Shown here: positions 1 to 6,134 of the stretch, piece after piece | Layout: every line of letters begins with the position of its first letter | How positions within the stretch are numbered: position 1 is the first letter of the stretch | From: Pseudomonadota bacterium | Lineage (GTDB): Bacteria; Pseudomonadota; Gammaproteobacteria; Burkholderiales; Ferrovaceae | NCBI GenBank assembly: GCA_021794775.1 | Contig: JAJYQG010000090.1 | Span: 1-6,134, forward strand | Length of the DNA: 6,134 bases | Direction: 5' to 3' | Made by a program: the position numbers and the translations under genes | The notes under the pieces: model-generated | The model's database searches: none | What the model was told of the DNA's origin: nothing | What the model saw: only the letters and a program-made list of their open reading frames with translations

Positions 1-753
1 GTGGAAGGGGGGCAATGTCGGCATGATGTACAACGGGCTTGGCTCCACCATCCAGAAGAGCAGCGCGCTGGAGGTGACGGCAGAAATCAGCACGGGCGCG
101 ATGGTGTGCCGTGCAAAAAATCCCAGGGCCAGTTCCAGAATGAACACAACCCCGGCGATGGGAGCATGGTAGGCAGCGGCGATGCCGGCGGCGATGCCGC
201 AGATGAAGATGGCGTTTCTCTGGTTGTCTGGCACGGGATAGACTTGGGCCAGCCAGGATGACAGGGTGGCGGCCAGCTGAACCATGGGGCCTTCGCGGCC
301 AATGGAGGCGCCGGAGCCGACGGAAAACAGCGAGGAAAGGGAGCGCAGGGTGTTGGTGCGGTCGTTGAGACGGATTTTGCCTGAGCGCGCGGCGTCGATG
401 TAATCGATGTGGGGCGCGTTTTCCCAACGGCGTCCCAGCGACAGAATCAGCCCGCCGATCAGCCCTCCGAGCGTGGGAACCAGCACCCGCCCCCATGCCG
501 GGAGGGACAGCGCATCGTCCACCAGACTGCCTGTGCGCCGGGTCAGAAGCCATTCGACGACCTGGGTGGCACCGTGGAACAGCGACAGGGCAAAGGCGCC
601 CAGGATGCCCGCCAGAAAGGAGGCGATCCACAGCCGTGCGGTGGTTCTGACATCGTCGGATAGGGCCATGGGACTAAAGAAGCGGAAGGCTGGGTTCAGG
701 GTGAGGTTGATCCAGGCAGGGCCCGGGGGCAACCTTGCATCGTCAAGAGGCAT
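1..753 (-). CDS. clcB: ClcB-type chloride channel/transporter (ClC family), 3' part outside window
   Basis: ClC proteins are inner-membrane chloride channels or Cl-/H+ antiporters that work as homodimers, and in bacteria are linked to acid and charge balance. The first 251 residues are visible; the family usually has about 420-450, so the C-terminal half lies beyond the left edge. Seen directly: hydrophobic helices around residues 38-60 and 90-108, then the ClC signature VGSGASIGREGPMVQLAA at about 146-163. Glu154 of GREGP matches the gating glutamate (Glu148 of E. coli ClcA). The next conserved helix is ICGIAAGIAAAYHAPIAG at about 184-201. The first ClC motif (GSGIPE in ClcA) is replaced by NAPHIDYIDA at 112-121, which resembles ClcB rather than ClcA from memory of the E. 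coli protein. The ATG at 753 is the first in frame in the gap; it has no clear Shine-Dalgarno, and an ATG at residue 30 is a less likely alternative. Divergent from the reductase gene. Channel versus antiporter cannot be decided here. Confidence 0.9.
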   Translation of the reverse strand, partial: MPLDDARLPPGPAWINLTLNPAFRFFSPMALSDDVRTTARLWIASFLAGILGAFALSLFHGATQVVEWLLTRRTGSLVDDALSLPAWGRVLVPTLGGLIGGLILSLGRRWENAPHIDYIDAARSGKIRLNDRTNTLRSLSSLFSVGSGASIGREGPMVQLAATLSSWLAQVYPVPDNQRNAIFICGIAAGIAAAYHAPIAGVVFILELALGFFARHTIAPVLISAVTSSALLFWMVEPSPLYIMPTLPPFH

Positions 754-824
754 GCTAGCACGGATGAGGGGGTACGGGACATGCGTGGGGCGGCATTTCA
801 GCAGGCGAACGAACGGTGGCCGCG

Positions 825-839
825 ATTCTGTGGCAGAAT
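825..839. promoter_or_regulatory. Perfect 6+6 base inverted repeat, possible operator
   Basis: ATTCTG and CAGAAT flank three bases (TGG), giving a 15-base perfect dyad that also fits the T-N11-A pattern of LysR-type operators. It sits 33 bases upstream of the reductase start, in the 118-base gap between divergent genes, where a repressor or activator site would be expected. No confident -35/-10 pair is visible near it; the best AT-rich candidate is TACTAAATT at 852-860. No regulator gene is in the window, so the operator role is inference. Confidence 0.3.
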
Positions 840-860
840 GGTTCGCTTTCGTACTAAATT

Positions 861-868
861 GGAGAAAG
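861..868 (+). promoter_or_regulatory. Ribosome binding site of the Old Yellow Enzyme gene
   Basis: GGAGAAAG lies a few bases before the ATG at 872. This strong Shine-Dalgarno decides the start: the open frame runs back to 407, but the upstream 155 codons are antisense to the channel gene and carry no family similarity. Confidence 0.8.
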
Positions 869-871
869 ACC

Positions 872-1939
872 ATGCATGCACTGCTTCAGCCCTTGGTGAT
901 GGGCGATTTTCATTTGCCGAATCGCTTGGTGATGGCGCCATTGACGCGCTGCCGCGCCAGTGCCGAGGGTCGCATCCCCAATGTTCTGATGGCAGAGTAT
1001 TATGCCCAGCGTGCCGATGCGGGGCTGATCCTGGCAGAAGCCACGGCCATAGCGCCGCAAGGGGTGGGCTATCCCGACACACCTGGCATCTGGACCGATG
1101 AGCAGGTGCGGGGTTGGCGCCTGGTGACCGAGGCGGTGCATCGCGCTGGCGGAAGAATCCTGTTGCAGTTGTGGCATGTCGGGCGCATCTCCGACCCTTT
1201 TTACCTGGGCGGCGCTTTGCCGGTAGCGCCCAGCGCAGTGGCGGCCAAGGGACATGTCAACCTGCTGCGTCCCCAGCGTCCCTTTGTCACCCCAAGAGCT
1301 TTGGATTTGTCCGAGTTGCCTGGCATCGTGGAGGATTATCGTCTGGGCGCCTTGCGCGCGCAGGATGCCGGTTTTGATGGCGTGGAGGTGCATGGGGCCA
1401 ACGGGTACCTGCTCGACCAGTTTCTGCAAGACAGCACCAATCGGCGTACCGATGCGTATGGCGGTCCGGTGGCGCAGCGTGCCCGTCTGTTGCTGGAGGT
1501 GACCGACGCCGTGACGACGGTGTGGGGGGCAGGGCGGGTTGGCGTGCATTTGTCGCCGCGCGGAGATGCCAACGACATGGGAGACAGCGACCGCGTAGCC
1601 ACCTTTGGTTACGTTGCCGAACAGTTGGGGCAGCGCAAAATCGCATTCATTTTTACCCGAGAATCGCTGGGGCCGGATCGGGTGACCCCGGAGCTCAAGC
1701 GTCGCTTTGGCGGCGCTGTGATCGCCAACGAAGGGTTTACGGTCGCCACGGGAGCGGCGGAAATCGAGCGCGGTGATGCCGATGCCGTCGCTTTTGGCAA
1801 GTCTTACATCGCTACCCCCGACCTGGTTCAGCGGGTGGCCAAGGGATTGGCGTTCAACGATTTCGACATGAGCACCTTTTATGGTTACGGACTGACCGAT
1901 CCGCGTGTCGGCTATACCGATTATCCGCGCCAAAGCTGA
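872..1939 (+). CDS. Old Yellow Enzyme family FMN-dependent alkene reductase (NemA-like)
   Basis: A 355-residue flavoenzyme of normal length for single-domain Old Yellow Enzymes (NemA, PETN reductase, xenobiotic reductases). These cytoplasmic TIM-barrel enzymes use NAD(P)H and FMN to reduce activated C=C bonds, N-ethylmaleimide, nitrate esters or nitroaromatics. Seen: NRLVMAPLTRCRA at 17-29, with Thr25 matching the Thr that tunes the flavin; LLQLWHVGRIS at 97-107 with Gln99 and Trp101; HGANGY at 174-179 with the substrate-binding His174 and Asn177 and the proton-donor Tyr179; then DQFLQDSTNRRTDAYGG at 182-198; and a C-terminal GYTDYP. Two flavin-contacting arginines differ: the usual RxSP position is His226 (VHLSPRGD) and the usual FGR is FGK with Lys310. 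The start is set by the strong GGAGAAAG site. Monocistronic, divergent from the channel gene and convergent with the metallohydrolase gene. The physiological substrate cannot be told from sequence, so I give no gene symbol. Confidence 0.93.
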   Translation: MHALLQPLVMGDFHLPNRLVMAPLTRCRASAEGRIPNVLMAEYYAQRADAGLILAEATAIAPQGVGYPDTPGIWTDEQVRGWRLVTEAVHRAGGRILLQLWHVGRISDPFYLGGALPVAPSAVAAKGHVNLLRPQRPFVTPRALDLSELPGIVEDYRLGALRAQDAGFDGVEVHGANGYLLDQFLQDSTNRRTDAYGGPVAQRARLLLEVTDAVTTVWGAGRVGVHLSPRGDANDMGDSDRVATFGYVAEQLGQRKIAFIFTRESLGPDRVTPELKRRFGGAVIANEGFTVATGAAEIERGDADAVAFGKSYIATPDLVQRVAKGLAFNDFDMSTFYGYGLTDPRVGYTDYPRQS

Positions 1940-1952
1940 GCGGCACGATCCG

Positions 1953-2759
1953 TCAGTACTGTGCCCAAAGGGGCACTGGCATCGTCGCGGCGCGCAGTTG
2001 CCGGTGCCAGTCCTCCGTCCGTGGATCGAGTCGATGCAGGGCGGCCCAGAAATGAGGCGAATGATTCGGGTGATTCAGGTGGCAGAGTTCGTGCAGCATG
2101 ACGTAACGCACCAGATCAGGCTCCAGAAACAGCAGGTTGCCGTTGAGGTTGATGCCTCCCGTGGTGGAACAGCTGCCCCAGCGTTTGCGTTGGTGACGGA
2201 TGGCGATGCGGCTGGGATGAAGGGCCGTTTCTTCGGCCAGCCTGTCCAGCCACGGTGGCAGGATGCGCTGAGCCTGACGCATCAGCCAGCGACGCAGGGC
2301 GCGGCGGCAGGCTTCATGGTCCTCCACGGGGCCGCTCAGGCGCAGTCTCCGCTGCGGCTCATTGCTGTGGGTGCGCAACGTGGGATGCTGGGTGGAGCGG
2401 TACTCGACCAGCCACGATTCGGCACAAGCCTTCAGCAGGATCACCTCGGGCAGGATGGCGACTTCTTGCTGGATTCGTTGAAAATCGGGCAGGCGTCGTG
2501 CCACCCAGTCCCGGTGATGTTCGACCAGGGCGATGAGTTGGGGGCGCTTGAAATGGGGAGGTGCGACCAGAACCAAACCTTGGCGCGTGTCAAACTTGAG
2601 CCGCGGGGTACGGCGGGTGCTGGAAAGGCGAATCGCATAGTCGACCTGCCGGCCATCCTCCAGATGCAGGGTTTCGTGCCAGTGCCGGTCATGGGTGGCG
2701 GGTTGGCGTGAGGGCGGTGCGATCCCCAGGATGTCCAACAGTTTGCGGATGGGGGCCAT
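1953..2759 (-). CDS. YgjP-like (DUF45, M48-type) zinc metallohydrolase
   Basis: A 268-residue predicted cytoplasmic metal-dependent hydrolase of the YgjP/DUF45 family, related to SprT-like and M48 zinc peptidases. Seen: family N-terminal region GLVLVAPPHFKRPQLIALVEHH at about 61-82, RWGSC at 193-197 followed by GINLNGNLLF, the zinc site HELCH at 223-227 (His223, catalytic Glu224, His227), and NHSPHFW at 232-238 supplying the third ligand. No signal peptide or membrane segment. It is longer than E. coli YgjP (about 170 residues) because of an N-terminal extension and a middle insert near 120-150. Peptidase activity is implied by fold only; I recall a UTP-hydrolase report for E. coli YgjP but am not sure of it. 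The chosen ATG at 2759 has no Shine-Dalgarno. A GTG at 2843 would add 28 unconserved-looking residues and also lacks a ribosome site. The stop lies 13 bases from the reductase stop. Confidence 0.88.
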   Translation of the reverse strand: MAPIRKLLDILGIAPPSRQPATHDRHWHETLHLEDGRQVDYAIRLSSTRRTPRLKFDTRQGLVLVAPPHFKRPQLIALVEHHRDWVARRLPDFQRIQQEVAILPEVILLKACAESWLVEYRSTQHPTLRTHSNEPQRRLRLSGPVEDHEACRRALRRWLMRQAQRILPPWLDRLAEETALHPSRIAIRHQRKRWGSCSTTGGINLNGNLLFLEPDLVRYVMLHELCHLNHPNHSPHFWAALHRLDPRTEDWHRQLRAATMPVPLWAQY

Positions 2760-2763
2760 CGGT

Positions 2764-2805
2764 TCAGTAGCGCCCGATGCGCAGGGTGGCCATATCCTGT
2801 GGCAT
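2764..2805 (-). CDS. Possible 13-codon leader ORF before the metallohydrolase
   Basis: The frame reads MPQDMATLRIGRY and stops. It has a GGAG Shine-Dalgarno at 2814-2817, eight bases before its ATG, the best ribosome site in this gap. Its TGA ends four bases before the ATG of the metallohydrolase, which has no site of its own. This arrangement fits termination-reinitiation coupling. The peptide resembles nothing I know, and a frame this short can arise by chance. Confidence 0.3.
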   Translation of the reverse strand: MPQDMATLRIGRY

Positions 2806-2904
2806 GGTAAAGACTCCGTATGAGGGCGGCCGGATGACGGCACGGCACAGCGTCAATGTACCCCATTGGCTCGGGGCGTGCCAGACCGGAGATCGGCGGA
2901 GGCT

Positions 2905-4338
2905 TCAGTTTCCGGAGGGTGGCGACCCCGGTGGAACCCCTCCCAGGGCGACGAACAGACGGATGGCGTCGAGGTCGCGGGCGGCCTGCGCGTCGGTCAG
3001 TTGACGCCGGGCTTGAGCATCGAGGCGCTGAGCCTGGGCAATGTCCATCTGGTTACCATCCCCGGCTTCGGCATGCTGGTGTGCGATGTCCAGGGCGCTG
3101 GTGGCCGTTCGGGCACCCTGGCTGAGCCTGTCGATGGCCTGGTCGTCATGCACCAGGGCGGTGAGCGCATCGGCCACTTGGCCGAAGGCACGCACCACGG
3201 TATCGCGGTAATTGTCCAGGGCAGCGCGGTAGGCATGTTCGGCACCACGCCGTTGCGCCGACAGCATGCCGCCATCCCAGACGGGCGCCGAAATGGCGCC
3301 TGCCAAGGCCCATGCATTGCTGGCGCCATAAAAAATCCGTGACGGCGTCAAGGCTTCTTGCAGCATGTTGGCGCTCAGCGTCAGACTCGGGTAGAGGTTG
3401 GCCTTGGCCACGCCGAGGGCGGCCCCGGCGGCATGCAGTTCGGCCTCGGCGGCGAGAATGTCGGGGCGTCGATGGACCAGTGCGGAGGGCAGGCTGACCG
3501 GCAGGGTGACGGGAAGTTTGAGCTGGGCCCAAGGCACGGCCATGGGGGTTCCTTCGCCTGGTCCGTGACCCAGCAGCACGGCCAGGGTATGGCTATGCAG
3601 GCTGTAACCCTGTTGCAGGGCGGGCAACAGAGCCTGATCCGCCTCCAGGCGTGCTTCGGCATCGACCAGATCCGGGCGGCTGGCTGCACCGGCTGCGATG
3701 GCGCGCTGGGTGAGGTCGCGCAAGCGTTCGTCGCAGGCGATCAGCCGTGCAACGGCGTCGATGTCGGCTTGCCATGCCGCCTGTTGCACAGCCTGGGCCG
3801 CCACATTGCCGGTCAGCGCCACATAAAGCGCGTCCAGTTGATGTTGCTGGTAATCGGCCAGCGCCTGCTGGCGTTCGCGCCGATGTTGGCCACCACCGAA
3901 GAGATCGGGGGTCCAGCTGATGGAGGGGCCGATTTCATAATAGGTGAAGGGGGGAATGAAGAAGTTGGAGGGCCCGAACAGGGCAACCCCATATTGCTGT
4001 CGTCCGGTGATGGCGCCCAGGCTTACCTGGGGCATCTGGCTGCCTTGTTCTGCCTCGACTGCGGCCTGGGCTTGGGCCAGCGTTTCCTTGGCAGCGGCCA
4101 ATCCGGGGTTGGCCTTGACGGCTTGGTGAATCAGGCTGTTGAGGGCGTCGGAGCCGAACAGGGTCCACCATGCGGTTTCGAGTTGCTGACCCAGGACGAC
4201 ATGGCCGGCGAGGTTGGTCTCATCGGCGCTTGCAAGGTAGGCATGGGGGGGATGATCCGGGGCCTCCAGCGTCGGGTCCGTGGAGCAGGCCGACAATCCC
4301 GACAGCAGCAACAGGCCAAGGCAAAGGGAAGCTCTCAT
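2905..4338 (-). CDS. NodT-family outer-membrane efflux lipoprotein (TolC-like)
   Basis: The outer-membrane channel of a tripartite efflux pump. Its 477 residues are typical of the NodT/OprM family. It starts with a lipoprotein signal, hydrophobic at 5-15 with lipobox LSAC and Cys18 as the lipidated residue; Ser at +2 favours outer-membrane sorting. Seen after it: WWTLFGSDALNSLI at 57-70, the first outer membrane efflux repeat with SWTPDLFGG at 141-149, and the second repeat with VHRRPDILAAEAEL at 288-301, AKANLYPSLTL at 311-321 and VWDGG at 353-357. Long Ala/Gln-rich helices (about 72-100, 155-245 and 360-460) match the periplasmic coiled-coil barrel. It ends with LFVALGG and a short Pro/Gly/Ser tail. 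It follows emrB by three bases, and its GGAG ribosome site overlaps the emrB stop codon, so it is almost certainly co-transcribed and translationally coupled, serving as the exit duct of the EmrAB pump. Confidence 0.94.
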   Translation of the reverse strand: MRASLCLGLLLLSGLSACSTDPTLEAPDHPPHAYLASADETNLAGHVVLGQQLETAWWTLFGSDALNSLIHQAVKANPGLAAAKETLAQAQAAVEAEQGSQMPQVSLGAITGRQQYGVALFGPSNFFIPPFTYYEIGPSISWTPDLFGGGQHRRERQQALADYQQHQLDALYVALTGNVAAQAVQQAAWQADIDAVARLIACDERLRDLTQRAIAAGAASRPDLVDAEARLEADQALLPALQQGYSLHSHTLAVLLGHGPGEGTPMAVPWAQLKLPVTLPVSLPSALVHRRPDILAAEAELHAAGAALGVAKANLYPSLTLSANMLQEALTPSRIFYGASNAWALAGAISAPVWDGGMLSAQRRGAEHAYRAALDNYRDTVVRAFGQVADALTALVHDDQAIDRLSQGARTATSALDIAHQHAEAGDGNQMDIAQAQRLDAQARRQLTDAQAARDLDAIRLFVALGGVPPGSPPSGN

Positions 4339-4341
4339 GCC

Positions 4342-5862
4342 TCACTCCAGAACGGCGGCATCGTCGTGCGACGAACGGGCCGGAGGGCGCAACAGCAACA
4401 GCAGGGGCATGACCGCCAGGGTGATGATCATCATCAGTTGATAGTCGTTGTTGTAGGCGATCATGGCCGCCTGACGGGTCACGAGTTCATTGAGTTGCAC
4501 CAGTCCGGCATGGGTGGAGGTATCGATGGACCCATAGGCCCAAACCGGATTGGTGCTGAAGGGGGTGAGGTGAGCGGCCAGCGAAGCGTGCATGGTCTGG
4601 GTGTTGCGCGTCAACAGCATCTGGACCGTCGAGATGCCGATGGCACTGCCGATGTTGCGCAGCAGGTTGAAGAAGGCCGTGCCCTCGTTGCGCAGGGTGG
4701 GGGCCAGGGTGCTGAAAGCCAGGGTGGACAGGGGAACGTAAGAAAGGCCGATGCCAAACCCCTGAAGCAGACCGGTGGAGACGATGGGCCACTGACCCAT
4801 GAGCAGATCGAAATGGGCCATTTGCCAGAGAGAGATCACGGTCAGGCCCAGACCGGTGAACATGATCAAACGTGGGTCGATGCGGCCGATCAATCGACCC
4901 ACCAGCATCATGGCCAGCATGGTCCCCGCCCCCCGTGGGGCGGTGACGAGCCCGGTGAGCACCACCGGATAGTTCATTTCCTTTTGCAGCATGGGGGGGA
5001 TCAGCGCGAGGGTGGCGAAAAGCACCACCCCGATCAGGAAAATAAAAAAATTGGCGGTGACAAAATTGCGGTCGGCGAACAGGGCGGGGCTCAGGAAAGG
5101 GCGGCGATGGGAAAGCGTATGCACGCAGAAGAGGTAGAAGGCCACGCTCGCCATGAGTCCGTAACCTACGATCTCGGGAGAAGAGAACCAGTTTTTGAGT
5201 TCGCCGCGGTCCAGCAGCAGTTGCAGCGACCCAATGCCGCATGCCAGGGCTAGAAAACCAAAAAAGTCGAAAGTGTTGACGATTTTTCGGGTGTTGGGCA
5301 TGGAGATGGAAAGGCCGAGATAGGCCAGGATGCCAATGGGAACATTGATGAAGAAGACCCAGCGCCAGCTGTAATGATCCGTCAGCCAGCCACCCAGGGC
5401 AGGGCCGATGATGGGACCCATGGTGACGCCAACGCCCCAGAAGGCCATGGCGCGTCCGTGGTTTTTTGGGGGGTTGATGTCGAACAGCACCGCTTGCGAC
5501 AGCGGGACCAGAGCAGCTCCGGAGATGCCTTGCAGAAAGCGGAACAGGACGATGGCCGGCAGGGTGGTGGCCAGTCCGCACAGCGCCGAGCTGAGCGTGA
5601 AGCCGATGACTGAGACCAGAAACACCGGTTTGCGCCCCAGACGCTGGGCCAGCCAGCCCGTCAGCGGAATCATGATGGCGGCGGCGACGATGTAGGAGGT
5701 GAGAACCCAGGCCATTTCATCCTGGGTGGCGCTCAAGGTTCCCTGCATGTTGGGCAGCGCCACGTTGGCGATGGTGGAATCCAGCGCTTGCATGATGGTG
5801 GCCGCCATCACCGAGGCGGTGATGAGTGCTTTGTTGGGTGGCGCTGCGGAGTCAGTGTCCAT
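4342..5862 (-). CDS. emrB: EmrB-type MFS multidrug transporter (DHA2 family, 14 TM)
   Basis: An inner-membrane drug/H+ antiporter of 506 residues, the normal length for EmrB. It works with the EmrA adaptor and an outer-membrane channel to expel hydrophobic toxicants. Seen: DHA signature LDSTIANVALPNMQG at 27-41 with the acidic Asp28 in TM1, MFS motif A GWLAQRLGRKPVF at 69-81, the conserved RFLQGISGA at 108-116, motif C GVTMGPIIGPALGGW at 145-159, then SWRWVFFINVPIG at 165-177, which is strongly EmrB-like. TAPRGAGTM at 307-315 and ALAPTLRNEGTAFFNLLRNIG-like loop residues at about 385-405 follow, and a last helix ends near 491 before a short charged tail. About 14 hydrophobic segments are evident. 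Its ATG lies inside the end of emrA (11-base overlap), with no good Shine-Dalgarno, so coupling to emrA is likely. Substrates cannot be predicted. Confidence 0.95.
   Translation of the reverse strand: MDTDSAAPPNKALITASVMAATIMQALDSTIANVALPNMQGTLSATQDEMAWVLTSYIVAAAIMIPLTGWLAQRLGRKPVFLVSVIGFTLSSALCGLATTLPAIVLFRFLQGISGAALVPLSQAVLFDINPPKNHGRAMAFWGVGVTMGPIIGPALGGWLTDHYSWRWVFFINVPIGILAYLGLSISMPNTRKIVNTFDFFGFLALACGIGSLQLLLDRGELKNWFSSPEIVGYGLMASVAFYLFCVHTLSHRRPFLSPALFADRNFVTANFFIFLIGVVLFATLALIPPMLQKEMNYPVVLTGLVTAPRGAGTMLAMMLVGRLIGRIDPRLIMFTGLGLTVISLWQMAHFDLLMGQWPIVSTGLLQGFGIGLSYVPLSTLAFSTLAPTLRNEGTAFFNLLRNIGSAIGISTVQMLLTRNTQTMHASLAAHLTPFSTNPVWAYGSIDTSTHAGLVQLNELVTRQAAMIAYNNDYQLMMIITLAVMPLLLLLRPPARSSHDDAAVLE
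4345..4348 (-). promoter_or_regulatory. Ribosome binding site of the outer-membrane lipoprotein gene
   Basis: GGAG on the minus strand lies immediately upstream of the emrB TGA (4342-4344), so the wider GGAGTGAGG stretch overlaps that stop. It is six bases before the lipoprotein ATG. The overlap supports coupled translation of the two genes. Confidence 0.7.
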
Positions 5863-6134
5863 CGCGCACGGCCACGGAGACGGTGGCGCTCAAGCCGGCC
5901 TGAAACGGATGGGCGGGGTCGGGATCGTCGAGCGAAAGGCGCACCGGCAGGCGCTGCACCACCTTGACCCAGTTGCCGGTGGCGTTTTCGGGCGGAAGGA
6001 CGGAGAGGCTCGATCCGGTGGCCGGACTCAGGCTTTGCACATGGCCATGAAAGGTATGGCCGGGATAGGCGTCGATGTCCACGGTGCTGGATTGGCCAAC
6101 GCGCAGACGGGCCAGGTCGGTTTCCCGAAAATTG
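5852..6134 (-). CDS. emrA: EmrA-type membrane fusion protein, C-terminal 93 residues only
   Basis: The periplasmic adaptor (HlyD/EmrA family) linking EmrB to the outer-membrane channel; its N-terminal anchor, helical hairpin and lipoyl domain lie beyond the right edge. The visible part begins NFRETDLARLRVGQ, the EmrA consensus leading into the beta-barrel domain, followed by VDIDAYPGHTFHGHV and SLSPATGSSLSVLPPENATG, then NWVKVVQRLPVRL. The PPENATGNWVKVVQR stretch is highly characteristic of EmrA. The C-terminus (HPFQAGLSATVSVAVRDGH) forms the last strand. The TGA overlaps the emrB start by 11 bases, so the two are translated as one operon. An internal GTG at 6082 could be taken for a start, but the conserved residues upstream of it show that the frame continues out of the window. 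Confidence 0.93.
   Translation of the reverse strand, partial: NFRETDLARLRVGQSSTVDIDAYPGHTFHGHVQSLSPATGSSLSVLPPENATGNWVKVVQRLPVRLSLDDPDPAHPFQAGLSATVSVAVRDGH

Noticed and set aside
407..871. 155-codon N-terminal extension of the Old Yellow Enzyme frame
   Set aside because: It overlaps the chloride channel gene on the other strand, has no family similarity, and the strong GGAGAAAG before the ATG at 872 fixes the real start.
854..1933. 359-codon minus-strand frame opposite the reductase gene
   Set aside because: Antisense shadow of a clearly recognised enzyme; its translation shows no domain.
1961..1976. Hairpin GTGCCC-aaag-GGGCAC between the convergent stops, as a terminator
   Set aside because: No T-run follows on either strand, and it lies inside the last codons of the metallohydrolase gene, so the symmetry is probably due to coding.
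2851..2856. TTGACG on the minus strand as a -35 box for the metallohydrolase gene
   Set aside because: The position 17 bases downstream is CCGGCC, with nothing like a -10 box at usual spacing.
2881..2903. Imperfect dyad just after the outer-membrane lipoprotein stop, as a terminator
   Set aside because: The stem is interrupted (GCC and CCG pairs with mismatches between) and no T-tract follows.
5038..5052. A-rich run (AAAATAAAAAAATT) in emrB as a phase-variation tract
   Set aside because: It is only seven A in a row, encodes the membrane residues NFFIF in frame, and the gene is intact.
3358..5253. The longest open frame in the window, 631 codons on the plus strand
   Set aside because: It runs antisense to the outer-membrane lipoprotein gene and most of emrB, is Gly/Gln/His-rich with no recognisable domain or ribosome site, and is explained by the lack of stops opposite GC-rich genes.

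Overview
This looks like an ordinary chromosomal segment of a GC-rich proteobacterium. A beta- or gammaproteobacterium is most likely, judged from the EmrAB plus NodT-type lipoprotein arrangement, the ClcB-type channel and the Old Yellow Enzyme subtype. The species cannot be named from the sequence. Coding density is very high: six genes, no gap over about 150 bases, and no RNA gene, insertion sequence, CRISPR array or phage-like gene that I can see. Both ends of the window cut through genes.

Left part (1-1939): a ClcB-type chloride channel/transporter gene on the minus strand is cut by the left edge, so its C-terminal half is missing. It is divergent from a plus-strand gene for an FMN-dependent Old Yellow Enzyme (NemA/alkene reductase family). 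The 118-base gap between them holds a good ribosome binding site for the reductase and a perfect 6+6 base dyad that fits a regulator operator.

Middle (1953-2904): a minus-strand gene for a YgjP-like (DUF45/M48-like, WGSC plus HELCH) zinc metallohydrolase converges on the reductase gene, with only 13 bases between the stops. Its start has no visible Shine-Dalgarno sequence. A 13-codon reading frame with a good Shine-Dalgarno ends four bases before it, which suggests translational coupling.

Right part (2905-6134): a minus-strand drug-efflux operon, emrA (C-terminal end only), emrB, then a NodT-family outer-membrane lipoprotein. The first two genes overlap by 11 bases and the last two are 3 bases apart. 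Together they would make a tripartite pump: the MFS transporter EmrB in the inner membrane, the EmrA adaptor across the periplasm and the outer-membrane channel. Any regulator of this operon would lie beyond the right edge.

I found no convincing new system. The points most worth a second look are the possible leader ORF, the intergenic dyad, and the altered flavin-binding arginines of the reductase.
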